Part shown: positions 41,701 through 53,380 of the stretch, piece by piece
Numbering within the stretch: the first letter of the stretch is position 1
Layout: the number at the start of each line of letters is the position of its first letter
Assembly (NCBI RefSeq): GCF_028476545.1
Contig: NW_026731945.1
Coordinates: 250,001-314,000, forward strand
DNA: 64,000 bases
Source of the DNA: Physella acuta
Taxonomy: Eukaryota > Mollusca > Gastropoda > Physidae
Direction: 5' to 3'
Notes under the pieces: generated by a model
The model's input: only the letters and a program-made list of their open reading frames with translations
What the model was told of the DNA's origin: nothing
Databases searched by the model: none
Made by a program: the position numbers and the translations under genes

Positions 41701-43225
41701 GTATGTCAATATTCGACTCATAAATTAAATTTTAAAAATGTATACAGTTATAGACCTCGTCATTATTTTTATGCTAAGCACAGAAACAACGTTAAAACAA
41801 TTTATCTATTAGATATATATACCTCGGCATCAATCTAGTATTTAACGTAAATCTAGAGCTAGATTTTACACTTCAAATTGCATACAGACTCATTTTAAAC
41901 AAGATCGCTACACTTTGAACACATATTTAGACCATAGACATATATGACTAATTGCCGTTTGACAGTAGATATCACTGACCTTGACGACACCTGTTACATC
42001 TTTAGTAAACTATTCCAGATTTAAACAATATGGATTCATTACCTGGCCGATTCCAAGCTGTAAAAAAATATGAAGATGATGAATCTTTGCGCGCAAATAT
42101 TTTATTCTAGCAAAGGTGCATTCTCCCTGGTTTTGTCAGCCTTACCATAATACTGACCAATATGACAGAAAGACATTTGTTCTATTTCTGTTTTGCAGAA
42201 GTTTGATATCCAGATTGGCCGTTTGTCCAAACGGCACGATATACAGATTTGATCTTCAGCAATAACGGACTATTGTTCAAACAATCAAAATCACGAATTC
42301 GACTATTTCCCAAAAAGCCAACGGCAAATAAACGGCATACCAAAATTTAAACCCTACACCTGACCTTATTTTATTTTGTGGAACTATTATTTCAATAATA
42401 TAGCACATATATAATGGCTCGGGAGTTTCTAAACTCTTTAAACTTTTAATAAAATGTGTCCATGGTGAAACGAGTGGTTTTAAGTTATAGTGACAAGGAG
42501 TGTGTTGATTTTAGTATCGGGGAATGGGGGCAGAGTTATTTCAGTTTGGGGGAGGGTTTTGTGTTATTAAGTCATCGCAAAGTGATGGTGCTGATGACTG
42601 CAGTGATGTGAGGTATTTAGGTAAAAATTGAAGAAAGACAGGTTATAAAGCCGCCTTGAAAGAATAACTTTTACACACGTGCAATTTTAAGACTTTAATA
42701 TACGTTGAACATAGAAAAACACAGAGTTCTGCCACGGATCACAAGAGTCTAGCATTCAACTTAATTAATTCGCTCGGCCTCAACATCACCCTAAGGTAAA
42801 CCAACACCTGCCTGACCCCAACAGTCCCGCGAGAGGAGGGGGCACCGAACCTGTGCATGCATTAACTCGAACTCTTTACGACTGGGACAACTACAGGCTA
42901 TTCAAAATTGTATCTAGTGAGAGGACTTACAGTCCAACACTATGGGCCATTCCTATTACAGCTATTATGATCTATCTAACCTACAATTAAACAATATAAA
43001 AGTATGAACATAAGTACAACTAAGAATTAAACGATATTTTATCCCAGTTCCCTACCCTGTTATAACAGTAAGATGTGTATGAGGTAATGGGGCTTCGTGA
43101 GGAATGAAGCTAATACGGAGGTGGGAATATATTCGTTTTGTGAATAAGTTTGTTGACTTGTTATTATTGAATACAACTAGAGTCCTATCGTTGTTAAACT
43201 TTTATAAATGTAACTGAATTAAATT

Positions 43226-43362
43226 CTTGCGCACTGAAAACGTTTGGAAATGGAAATTTATGTTTTCGCACCAACGAGTTGCGTCTATTAAGTGTCAACA
43301 TTGTAAACAACCTTTGCTTCAAATCTTGTAGTCTATGAACTAATAATTATTATTTTAAAAAG
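43226..43362 (+). promoter_or_regulatory. Gene 5 conserved promoter/noncoding exon 1
   Basis: The block has CTTGCGCACTGAAAA, the palindrome CGCACCAACGAGTTGCG (43267-43283; one mismatch relative to gene 3) and TGTAAACA (43312-43319). The donor is AAAAG|GTATGT after 43362. It is nearly identical to the gene 3 block. Confidence 0.72.
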
Positions 43363-44285
43363 GTATGTCGAGTATATTAAGCGCAAAAACAATATGACTG
43401 AGCAGGTTATGATCAATGTAACGTATTCTACGGATTAGCTGTTGATTTTTGTTTATTTTTAAGCGTTTTCCGCAAAATTGACACATTTAGACCTAGAACT
43501 ACATAGGTTTCTAGTTTACGTCTTATTGGCTTGGCATTTATAATTCTGCTGGATTTTGTGTAAAGACTAATATTAAATATAATTTTACCCGTAACCTAAA
43601 CATTATAACTGAATCATCTTTGTCATTGATGGTTATAATTGTATACTATTTAGATTGGATATATTCTTTTAGATATGTGTAAATATTTTTAAAAATGGAA
43701 GATTATTATTGGCTCGTTCAGTAGTTAAAGTCCTAGTTGTGTATACAATGCGCATGAACAAACAAGTATTGTTTAATATTCTAGGATCCTGTGTAAAGTT
43801 CAGGGCCGATTGAAATACTTTTCAACGGTTTATTTTGGTCTCTGGAGCTCTAACAATGCCCCTCATACCCGCGCAAAAGTATGTTTCAATATAAACGAAG
43901 TTTTAAAAAAATAATAATAGTAATAATCACATTTTACATAAGAAACTTATCTACGCACAATTGGTCACTTATACTTCGCGAGTTTAGTAGCCGAATACTA
44001 CAACTTAAAGTATTTAGCAGGATAATACATATCCACTTTACTCCTATATACTCTACTCAATTAAATCATACTGTCAGTTACTCTCTTCTACTTAACTCCC
44101 TTCTACTCTCTAGGGTGGGGTGTTTGGTGTATGTGTGGGGTGTATTTGTGGGGTTAGGTGTGTGTTGTAATTTTGGGGTGGGGTGTGTGGTATATGTGTG
44201 GGTGAGGTGTGGGGTGTATGTGTGGGGTGGGTTGGGGTGTGTAGTGCCGGCGCCAGGTTATTTAGTGCCCTTGTTAAAACTTATC

Positions 44286-44406
<121 letters not shown>

Positions 44407-44427
44407 GTATAACATAATCTATATTAA

Positions 44428-44784
44428 TAGAGGCGTGGCTAGGGAAGGGCGGGTGGGCGGCTGTCACAGGCCGACCAAAAGGTGTGCGCCAAACGTGGTA
44501 GCTAATGTTATAAAACACTCATTACTGAATTATATACAATTTAAATAATGAATGTTTACTGCTACTTGGCATTACGTAATTATTTAATTTTTTCCTACAT
44601 TGATTGCTTGACACCCAAATAAAAATGTAAAATGACTGGTAAAAAGCGCCCCTACCTTTCCAAATAAGGAAAGTTGGGGCCCATTTTCACCAACGCGAAT
44701 AACTATATATTTATGCATAATTTAAGGAGGGGGGCGCAAAATTGATAGTTCCTCCTGGGACCGAACTAGTTCGCTACGCCTTTG
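44428..44784. mobile_element. Nonautonomous hAT-like element, 357 bp
   Basis: The ends are TAGAGGCGTGGCTAG and GTTCGCTACGCCTTTG, imperfect inverted repeats. An 8-bp duplication, TATATTAA, flanks it at 44420-44427 and 44785-44792. There is no open frame of note. It lies in the predicted 5' UTR intron of gene 5 and is absent from gene 3's intron. Confidence 0.82.
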
Positions 44785-45367
44785 TATATTAACCTTACCC
44801 TATTTATAATTTATATAATATAATAAAGTAGTTACTTATAAGGTACTTTTTAATAATGGCGATTACAAATTTTTCCGCCCTCCTATGAATAGCGCCAGCC
44901 CTTGTTGTGTAGGTTATGTGTGGGTTGTGGTGTTTGGTGTATGTGTGGGGTGGTGTGTAGTGTCTGGCAAGTGGAGTTTTCGGTGTGGGATGAGTAGTGT
45001 GTGGAACGTGGGTTTTAAAGGGATTCAGTGTCGGAAGGGCTGTGTACGATAAACGGATTTGGGTCGCTGGGTGTTCAATTGTATATGTTAAGTATACTGT
45101 GGGACGTCGCTTTGGTTGCAAGATGGGTTGTGGGCTGGTGTGGTGCCGGTTGGCGTAGGGTTTGGTCTTTGTTCTAATTTACATATTTCTACTACATTCT
45201 TCTATAATCTACAGCATTCTAAACTTGTTCTTCTTCTTCTATTATACATTCTACTTTATTTTTCTCTATTCTACTCATTCATAATAAATTATTCTATATT
45301 ATATTATATTATACTATATTCTGCTAAGACATTTCAACTATATTAAACTCAACTCGTACATATATTA

Positions 45368-45368
45368 A

Positions 45369-45449
<81 letters not shown>

Positions 45450-45475
45450 TATATAGATATATATATGTATATATA
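45368..45475. repeat. (TA)n microsatellite before gene 5
   Basis: A TA tract with GATATAGA interruptions near its end, stopping about 38 bases before the acceptor at 45513. Confidence 0.92.
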
Positions 45476-45525
45476 ACATTTTGGAGCATGTTTTTTTTAA
45501 ATATACTTTACAGATCTCCTACAAC

Positions 45526-47289
45526 ATGACCACACAGGAAATACGTTATGAGATCATGAAATGCCTGGGGAGCATGTGGACAGACAAAATGTTTCTCGAC
45601 TTTACAATCAAGATACAAGATAACACGGTCGCATGTCATAAGCTCGTTCTTGCGGCCTGCTCTGGATTTTTCCAAGCGTTGTTTCGTTCAGGAATGAGGG
45701 AGGTCACAGAGAACTGCGTTGAGTTAAAAGATGTTTCCTATGAAATATTTCAGTTGATTCTGAAAACACTTTACACAGGTGTCATTGTTTTAACGTTGGA
45801 TAATTTCATTCACGTTTGGAGGGCTGTGCACATGTTGCAGATAAACTTTATGATAAAAATGTGTGAAAGATTTGCAGCTTATTCTATTACAATGGAAAAC
45901 TGGGAAAACATTTATGAAACAGCTAAACTTTTTGGCTCAACTATTGTTCTAGATAAGTTTTATAGGTTCATGTTAAGTAACTTTGATCAAATAAGTCTTT
46001 CATCGACATATCTACAACTGACTTCTAATGAAGTTCGTGAATTGATAAAAAGCCAGGATCTTTGTGTCAGTAGTGAAGATATTGTCTTAGAATCAGTTAT
46101 AAGATGGGTCGACTGCTATGCTCCAAATAAAGCTAACACAGATATTAAAAACACAAACATAATAGTCGACATAGAAACAGATGAAAGTGAATTAGAAAAA
46201 ATACCTTCAGATAACTCGCTTAATGTTGTATTAACCGAGCATCTATCTAGAAAAGATGAGTTGGCAGATTTAATGCGTCTGGTAAGGACATATCTAGTTA
46301 GTCCAGAGGTGTTAACTCGAGTTTATCATCTTAAAATGTGTACTGAAAACAAAGACTCTAGAGATATAATCGTCAGCGCTTTAGCGTACCAAGCCCAACC
46401 TTCAAGAGACGGCCAGTGGCCATCAGCGGCTTTGCATAGATCGTGTAGTAGCTTTACACACGTTGGGGTTTATGCAAGAACAGATGGACAGTTTAGAGCA
46501 ATACGTGCTAGTGATAAGTTTTGGTTCGCTTTGCCAACTTGTGATGGTTTAAAAAAAAATATTCAGCTTGTGACGTTTGATACAGACTTGTACGCAATAG
46601 GTAAACCTCTTAACATGCCAAACACGCAGCAATATAAATTATTTGTCCTCTCTGGGAACGACTGGAAAGAAATTTTTAATCTGCCCTGTAACAATGTGTT
46701 ACTTGTTTCTCATGGGCAGTTTATTTACGTCTTAGACAAAAGTGACAATGTAATTTATCATATCAATCCAAGAAGTTTGGAGTTTAAAAAATTCACAAAA
46801 ATTCCAACGCAAATAGATGTAAAGCACGCAACTGTCTTTGAAAACTCAATTCTAATTTTCTCCACTAAAACTCAAAACAACATTGAGAATACAGTTGTTT
46901 ACAATTACGAGTTTCCGTCAGCCGTTTGTACCAAACTAACCGATTTGGATGGACCAGCAGACCAGCTGACCACTTTCAAGAACGACAAACACAGCTACAT
47001 ATTACAGACAAATGGCTCTCTGTGGGTTATTTTGAATGCATCGCCATTAAAAAGAATTGAGATAAAATTTGTTTCTAAACTATGGGATTGCCAAAGAAAA
47101 CAATACGGTGCTTTAACCTACAATGAGAAGTTGATTATTTTCGGAAATACCACTGAGAGAGATCCGCCAGATGCAAATAGAAAAGATACTGTTCCAGGAC
47201 ATCTTAAATTTATTTCATACTGGGGACATGATAATGCAATGTCAAATTTCGTTCCAGCTACACTTCCAAAGACATCTTTACTTAGGTAA
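45526..47289 (+). CDS. BTB-BACK-kelch-like protein, array copy 5
   Basis: 587 residues; the ATG is 12 bases after the acceptor CTTTACAG (ends 45513). The N-terminus MTTQEIRYEIMKCLG and the leader sequence pair it with gene 3. BTB has M-R-E, with two unusual changes near it (ACSGFFQ for ACSEFFQ, and NTVACHK for DTITCHK). BACK reads LFGSTIVLDKF and the insert VDIETDESELEKIPS. The propeller has an extra Gln (NTQQYKLFV), shared only with gene 6, and LNASPLKRIEIKFVSKLWDC, also shared with gene 6. Its 3' flank matches that of gene 3 for about 670 bases, then skips about 2 kb. It is intact. Confidence 0.9.
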   Translation: MTTQEIRYEIMKCLGSMWTDKMFLDFTIKIQDNTVACHKLVLAACSGFFQALFRSGMREVTENCVELKDVSYEIFQLILKTLYTGVIVLTLDNFIHVWRAVHMLQINFMIKMCERFAAYSITMENWENIYETAKLFGSTIVLDKFYRFMLSNFDQISLSSTYLQLTSNEVRELIKSQDLCVSSEDIVLESVIRWVDCYAPNKANTDIKNTNIIVDIETDESELEKIPSDNSLNVVLTEHLSRKDELADLMRLVRTYLVSPEVLTRVYHLKMCTENKDSRDIIVSALAYQAQPSRDGQWPSAALHRSCSSFTHVGVYARTDGQFRAIRASDKFWFALPTCDGLKKNIQLVTFDTDLYAIGKPLNMPNTQQYKLFVLSGNDWKEIFNLPCNNVLLVSHGQFIYVLDKSDNVIYHINPRSLEFKKFTKIPTQIDVKHATVFENSILIFSTKTQNNIENTVVYNYEFPSAVCTKLTDLDGPADQLTTFKNDKHSYILQTNGSLWVILNASPLKRIEIKFVSKLWDCQRKQYGALTYNEKLIIFGNTTERDPPDANRKDTVPGHLKFISYWGHDNAMSNFVPATLPKTSLLR

Positions 47290-47758
47290 CTGTAAAGCTG
47301 TGTACATCGAATAGGATAGATATTTGGTTGACTTTATTTAACCATAAAAATACAGTTCTAAACCTTATAAACGGAGAACACTTATTTGTTTCTTTTTATA
47401 GCATTTATTTTGTGATGTTTTAAAATACTTTTTAAGCAAATATACTTTCTTTAAAAAAAGAAAAGAACGTTGCTAATGTTGTAGAGTTTCCCACTCATTT
47501 AATGACTTTAAAGTCAATAGTTTTACCAGAAACGAATAAAGAGTTATATGACCAGTTATAGCTATTTTGATGAACCAGCACAATAGCTTTTTCTATTAGG
47601 AACAACGAAGATTTCTATCTTTAAAGACCAACGAGAAACGGTAACTTATTGATAGTCACATCTTGTGCATTGTAGTTGTATTTTAAAATGTGATAACTCA
47701 AAATAGTATTATGTTTCGCATTGTGTTTTAACAAATTTAATATTTTGTAAAAACTCCA

Positions 47759-47764
47759 AATAAA
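47759..47764 (+). terminator. Poly(A) signal of gene 5
   Basis: AATAAAGATCTATTA, about 470 bases after the stop. Confidence 0.6.
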
Positions 47765-47964
47765 GATCTATTAAAGACAAAATTCATTCAAACATTTCCT
47801 GACTATTTTTAACCAAATAAAAATTTTGAGGCTTAAGAATTAAAGTTTTTCAGCTGTATGTTAATGACCGTTACGAGGGTTAAGTTTAGAGTTACGACAA
47901 CCATACAATACTTGTGTTATTGCGTCAGATTTGGAGCAGCCTCGTATCTTCCGTTATTTTAATC

Positions 47965-48835
47965 CATTATAAACATATAATTTACATCTACTTGTTCTGT
48001 GTAGTGAACGAGGGAAGGGGGAGGAATGCTGGTGAATGTTGTTTGTACTTTGTACCCTCTACCGTTCGTCCCTGTTCAATCCTCGTGCTCTGAGTTGTGA
48101 CAACCGTGTTGGACCTGTTTTATGTAAGGGTATATATAAGGTGTGTTAGAACATGTGTGATTGCCTCAGTTTCGTTTAGATCTAATCCAGAATCAGTGTA
48201 GACTTGTTTCGTAATTTTAGCAACTGTTTCTTAGTTTTCGTATTATCATTTGCATTTAGTGTTTGAATAGACTGTGTTAGCGAGGATGCGGACCGCACCG
48301 TGTGATACCATTTAGGGGAGTTCCACCAGGGCAAAAACAGCTAATTATATATAGAACAACGATCATTCCAGTTAAAAAGATGATTAATTAGAGTTAAAAA
48401 GTCTTTTTTAAGAGCACAATTGACAAATCCCGTTAAAAGTGTGTGTGGGTGGGGGGGGGGGGGGGGGGCACACCATGATGCAAACCTGCAAACGATATAG
48501 AAAGCAATACTCCATCAAGCTGTATATATAACCGACTATATATGAAGATCGTTAGTATTATCTGGGAACAGTTTAAAGCTGTCATCGGTGGAGGGGGGGG
48601 GTGACACCAACTAAAATATTCCTGAGGGAAAAAAAGTTTCTTGAGAATTTTAACAATTGACACGTCAATCTACGTCTGGGGCGAGGGTGGGGAGGGGTGA
48701 CACCGTAAAGTGCCGCACCGGGTGACACCCGACCTAGCAACGCCACTGAGTGTATCTGGTATTAAATAAATTAAGTTTAAAGAGCCTTTATTTCCTTCTG
48801 TCTTGTTTTGAAACCCGTTAGTGGTTGTTTAGTAT
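47965..48835. other. Gene 5 distal flank, homologous to 34590-35430
   Basis: After about 47965 the sequence jumps to match the region that follows the TA tract in the gene 3-4 interval (GTTTGTACTTTGTACCCTCT, GGACCGCACCGTGTGATAC, G-runs with GTGACACC). There is no gene. It ends at the hAT-like insertion. Confidence 0.7.
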
Positions 48836-48937
48836 CAGAGGCGTATCCAGGTTTTCAGTGTAGGGGGAGCGAAAATAGCAAAAAAAGGCGCCGAATTTGT
48901 AATATCTTCTCTATTCGTATATATATATATATCTATA

Positions 48938-48970
48938 TATTTTACATCATAGCGAAGCAACAACATACAG

Positions 48971-49056
<86 letters not shown>

Positions 49057-49063
49057 CTGTATG

Positions 49064-49098
<35 letters not shown>

Positions 49099-49130
49099 CT
49101 GTATGTTGTTGCTTCGCTATGATGTAAAAT
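48938..49130. repeat. 39-bp-arm palindrome around a (TA)n tract
   Basis: A sequence containing CATCATAGCGAAGCAACAAC (from about 48940) and its exact reverse complement (49091-49129) flank about 115 bases of TA repeat. A third partial copy, AAGCTGTATGTTATA, lies at 49054-49068 inside the tract. The whole can form a very long hairpin. It is inside the hAT-like element. Confidence 0.9.
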
Positions 49131-49506
49131 AAATTGAAAGTAGCACTCTGAAGAAATAAAAAAACATACACATTGTAGGCCGAGAAAACAAAAAATGTAG
49201 GCTGACAAAAAAAAATGTATCACTCTAAATAAAACAAAAATATACACACACTACAACCAAAAACAATGAACGCAACATAATCTGTTTTGTAATCCTTGTA
49301 AAAAAAATTACATAATAATTTCTGCGACATTTATTAACCCGAGCGAAAAGGGGAAATAATCACTATTTTAATATAAATATGTATATGTCTACACATTTAA
49401 TTATAAATATCAAAACAACTCAATAATTACTTAATAATCTAATAAAGTAGCTTAACGCTATTCGGTTTTACAAAAATGTTTTGTCTACAATCAGAATTAC
49501 ATATAA

Positions 49507-52500
49507 TCTATATATATAAAGCAAAGTGGTCGGGTGCCCGATAGGGCACTTCCCGGCGCCGCAGGCGCGTCAAATTTGGCACGAAGGTGCCTTATGGCGA
49601 TAAAACACGAGGGCCGGTGACGGTTCGGCAAAAAGTCTACGGAGAGGGGGTCAAAACTGACCTCGACTGACCGGCGCCTTATATGGGCTATATTACGAAA
49701 AAAAAATTCCTCCGACGACCCCCCTTGAAATTTTGTGAGGTGGTAGGAGAACACCTAGGGGTGTCACAAAAAACTCGGCATATCTGGGAAAACTTCGTAA
49801 AGGGGTCAAAACTGACCAGTCGTATTTCCCTATATAATCTTTGTATTTTATGGGAAAAACAGAGGGTCATTTCAAAACGGATTTTAGGGCACTTACCCTC
49901 TTTACATCTCGCTAATTTTCAGCATGTTTATAGGTAAATGGCTTGGCCGTACGGCTGACCTGTCAGTTTCACTCAAAGCCTTCGACGAGGGCTAAAAAGT
50001 GACCGCGAGTGAAATTCTCTTTATATGAGCTCTATTACGAAAAAAAATTTCCTCCGACGACCCCCCTTGATATTTTGTGAGGTGGTAGAAGAACACCTAG
50101 GGGTGTCACAAAAAACTCGGCATATCTGGGAAAACTTCGTAAAGCGGTCAAAACTGACCAGTTGTATTTCCCTATATAATCTTTGTATTTTATGGGAAAA
50201 ACAGAGGGTCATTTCAACGAAGACTTTAGGGTACTTAAGCTAAGTATATCTGGCTAATTTTTTGCATGCTCCTAGATCAATGGTTTGACCTTTAGGGAAA
50301 ACTGTCGGTTACACTCAAAGCCCTCGACGAGGGCTAAAAAGTGACCGCGAGTGAAATTCTCTTTATATGAGCTCTTTTACGAGAAATTTTTTCCTCCGAC
50401 GACCCCCCTTGAAATTTTGTGAGGTGGTAGGAGAACGCCTAGGGGTGTCACAAAAAACTCGGCATATCTCGGAAAAATCGGGAAGTGGGTCAAAACTGAC
50501 CAGTCGTATTTCCCTATATAATCTTTGTATTTTATGGGAAAAACAGAGGGTCATTTCAAAACGGATTTTAGGGATTTTACCCTCTTTATATCTCGCTAAT
50601 TTTCGGCAAGTTTATAGGTAAATGGCTTGGCCGTACGGCTGACCTGTCAGTTTCACTCAAAGCCCTCGACGAGGGCTAAAAAGTGACCGCGAGTGAAATT
50701 CTCTTTATATGAGCTCTATTACGGAAAAAAAATTCCTCCGACGACCCCCCTTGAAATTTTGTGAGGTGGTAGGAGAACGCCTAGGGGTGTCACAAAAAAC
50801 TCGGCATATCTCGGAAAAATCGGGAAGTGGGTCAAAACTGACCAGTCGTATTTCCCTATATAATCTTTGTATTTTATGGGAAAAACAGAGGGTCATTTCA
50901 AAACGGATTTTAGGGCACTTACCCTCTTTACATCTCCCTAATTTTCAGCATGTTTATAGGTAAATGGCTTGGCCGTACGGCTGACCTGTCAGTTTCACTC
51001 AAAGCCCTCGACGAGGGCTAAAAAGTGACCGCGAGTGAAATTCTCTTTATATGAGCTCTATTACGAAAAAAAATTTCCTCCCACGACCCCCCCTTGATAT
51101 TTTGTGAGGTGGTAGAAGAACACCTAGGGGTGTCACAAAAAACTCGGCATATCTGGGAAAACTTCGTAAAGCGGTCAAAACTGACCAGTTGTATTTCCCT
51201 ATATAATCTTTGTATTTTATGGGAAAAACAGAGGGTCATTTCAACGCAGACTTTAGGGTACTTAAGCTAAGTATATCTGGCTAATTTTTTGCATGCTCCT
51301 AGATCAATGGCTTGACCTTTAGGGAAAACTGTCGGTTACACTCAAAGCCCTCGACGAGGGCTAAAACGTGACCGCGAGTGAAATTCTCTTTATATGAGCT
51401 CTATTACGAAAATTTTTTTCCTCCGACGACCCCCCTTGATATTTTGTGAGGTGGTAGAAGAACACCTAGGGGTGTCACAAAAAACTCGGCATATCTGGGA
51501 AAACTTCGTAAAGCGGTCAAAACTGACCAGTTGTATTTCCCTATATAATTTTTGTATTTTATGGGGAAAACAGAGGGTCATTTCAACGCAGACTTTAGGG
51601 TACTTAAGCTAAGTATATCTGGCTAATTTTTTGCATGCTCCTAGATTAATGGCTTGACCTTTAGGGAAAACTGTCGGTTACACTCAAAGCCCTCGACGAG
51701 GGCTAAAAAGTGACCGCGAGTGAAATTCTCTTTATATGAGCTCTATTACGAAAATTTTTTTCCTCCAACGACCCCCCTTGATATTTTGTGAGGTGGTAGG
51801 AGAACACCTAGGGGTGTCACAAAAAACTCGGCATATCTCGGAAAAATCGGGAAGTGGGTCAAAACTGACCAGTCGTATTTCCCTATATAATCTTTGTATT
51901 TTATGGGAAAAACAGAGGGTCATTTCAAAACGGATTTTAGGGCACTTACCCTCTTTACATCTCGCTAATTTTCAGCATGTTTATAGGTAAATGGCTTGGC
52001 CGTACGGCTGACCTGTCAGTTTCACTCAAAGCCCTCGACGAGGGCTAAAAAGTGACCGCGAGTGAAATTCTCTTTATATGAGCTCTATTACGAAAAAAAA
52101 TTTCCTCCGACGACCCCCCTTGATATTTTGTGAGGTGGTAGAAGAACACCTAGGGGTGTCACAAAAAACTCGGCATATCTGGGAAAACTTCGTAAAGCGG
52201 TCAAAACTGACCAGTTGTATTTCCCTATATAATTTTTGTATTTTATGGGGAAAACAGAGGGTCATTTCAACGCAGACTTTAGGGTACTTATGCTAAGTAT
52301 ATCTGGCTAATTTTTTGCATGCTCCTAGATTAATGGCTTGACCTTTAGGGGAAACTGTCGGTTACACTCAAAGCCCTCGACGAGGGCTAAAAAGTGACCG
52401 CGAGTGAAATTCTCTTTATATGAGCTCTATTACGAAAAATTTTTTCCTCCGACGACCCCCCTTGATATTTTGTGAGGTGGTAGAAGAACACCTAGGGGTG

Positions 52501-53380
52501 TCACAAAAAACTCGGCATATCTGGGAAAACTTCGTAAAGCGGTCAAAACTGACCAGTTGTATTTCCCTATATAATCTTTGTATTTTATGGGGAAAACAGA
52601 GGGTCATTTCAATGCGGATTTTAGGTTACTTAAGGTCTGTACATCATGCTAAGTTTTTGCATACACTACTTTAGATGACTAGGCCGTATGTAAAAACTGT
52701 TGGTCAGACTCAAAGCCCTCGACGAGGGCTAAAAGATGATCTTGAGTGAAATTCTCCTTATATGAGATATATAGATAAATAAATTGACGAACGATCCCCT
52801 TAATATTATGTGACATCGTAGACCGACCCTGGAGGGTAACAAAAAAACCTTATTTCCGTCGGAAACAGCCATTATAGTCGTTAAATTTGTTCATATAACG
52901 TAATTTCTTATATAAGTAAACAATATAAGTAAACAATGACAATCGTCATACGTTTAGTTTTCAAGGGAGGTAACGTTTTTAAAATTATTAGTTTTTCAAA
53001 TAATTGTATACTATTTTAAACAGAAACAGAAAATGACGAAGTATAGCATTTGTTTTAGTACAAAATTAAGTTGTTAATTCAGTTACGTATCGTAATTAAA
53101 TAAATTAATTAATTTCAAAAGGCAATGCAATATAAATTATGAGATATACTGTTTATGGAACCAGTGTAGTTCTAATTCCATTTTAGTTATACCTTGCGTA
53201 CTTTCCACATAATTTGCTCTGAGAACGGAATTTAAACAACAAACAACCACATTTTTCTAAAGTTAGCATTACTGTTTAAATTTAATTAAGCACTTCACAC
53301 CTAATCAATCGCTAAATAATTAAGTATTCAAATTCTCAAATGTTTTCAAGAACCTAAGCGAAGCTAGGCAGTATGCCTAG
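49507..53380 (+). mobile_element. Nonautonomous Helitron-like element with satellite array
   Basis: The 5' end, TCTATATATATAAAGCAAAG, follows an A. The 3' end has AGCGAAGCTAGGCAGTATG and then CCTAG before a T; that is, a hairpin (CTAGGCA-GTA-TGCCTAG) and a terminal CTAG at an A-T target, without target duplication. These are Helitron features, though the hairpin reaches the very end. There is no Rep-helicase. About 3.1 kb of it is the 342-bp tandem array. The remaining 0.6 kb at the 3' side is AT-rich. The class is likely, not proven. Confidence 0.6.
49683..52770 (+). repeat. 342-bp satellite array, nine units
   Basis: Units start near 49683, 50025, 50367, 50709, 51051, 51394, 51736, 52078 and 52420. 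Each has CCTCCGACGACCCCCCTTGA, a run to ACACCTAGGGGTGT, GGTCAAAACTGACC and CCCTCGACGAGGG, the last three being short perfect palindromes. Two sequence subtypes intermix: AACTTCGTAAAGCGGTC (units 2, 5, 6, 8, 9) and AAAATCGGGAAGTGGGTC (units 3, 4, 7); unit 1 is hybrid. Degenerate part-units stand at both ends. The 60-84-codon open frames in each unit on both strands are shadows of the repeat. Confidence 0.93.

Larger units (their letters stand above)
40390..43875 (+). repeat. Segmental duplication, copy upstream of gene 5
   Basis: Counterpart of 22485-25536. It starts GGGAGTGATCTCCCCTAAAC, carries the GTATACG-ending dispersed repeat (40600-41015), and ends near ATACCCGCGC. It contains a SINE that the other copy lacks, and lacks the GGACAAAT array and the hAT-like fragment found there. 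The gene 5 promoter block lies inside it. Confidence 0.8.

Noticed and set aside
49683-52674. Repeated 63-84-codon frames on both strands of the 342-bp units
   Set aside because: Same peptide in each unit only because the DNA repeats; both strands are open, there is no known domain, and starts and ends are set by unit boundaries.
49683-52770. CRISPR-like array
   Set aside because: Units are 342 bp with no unique spacers, in a eukaryotic genome.
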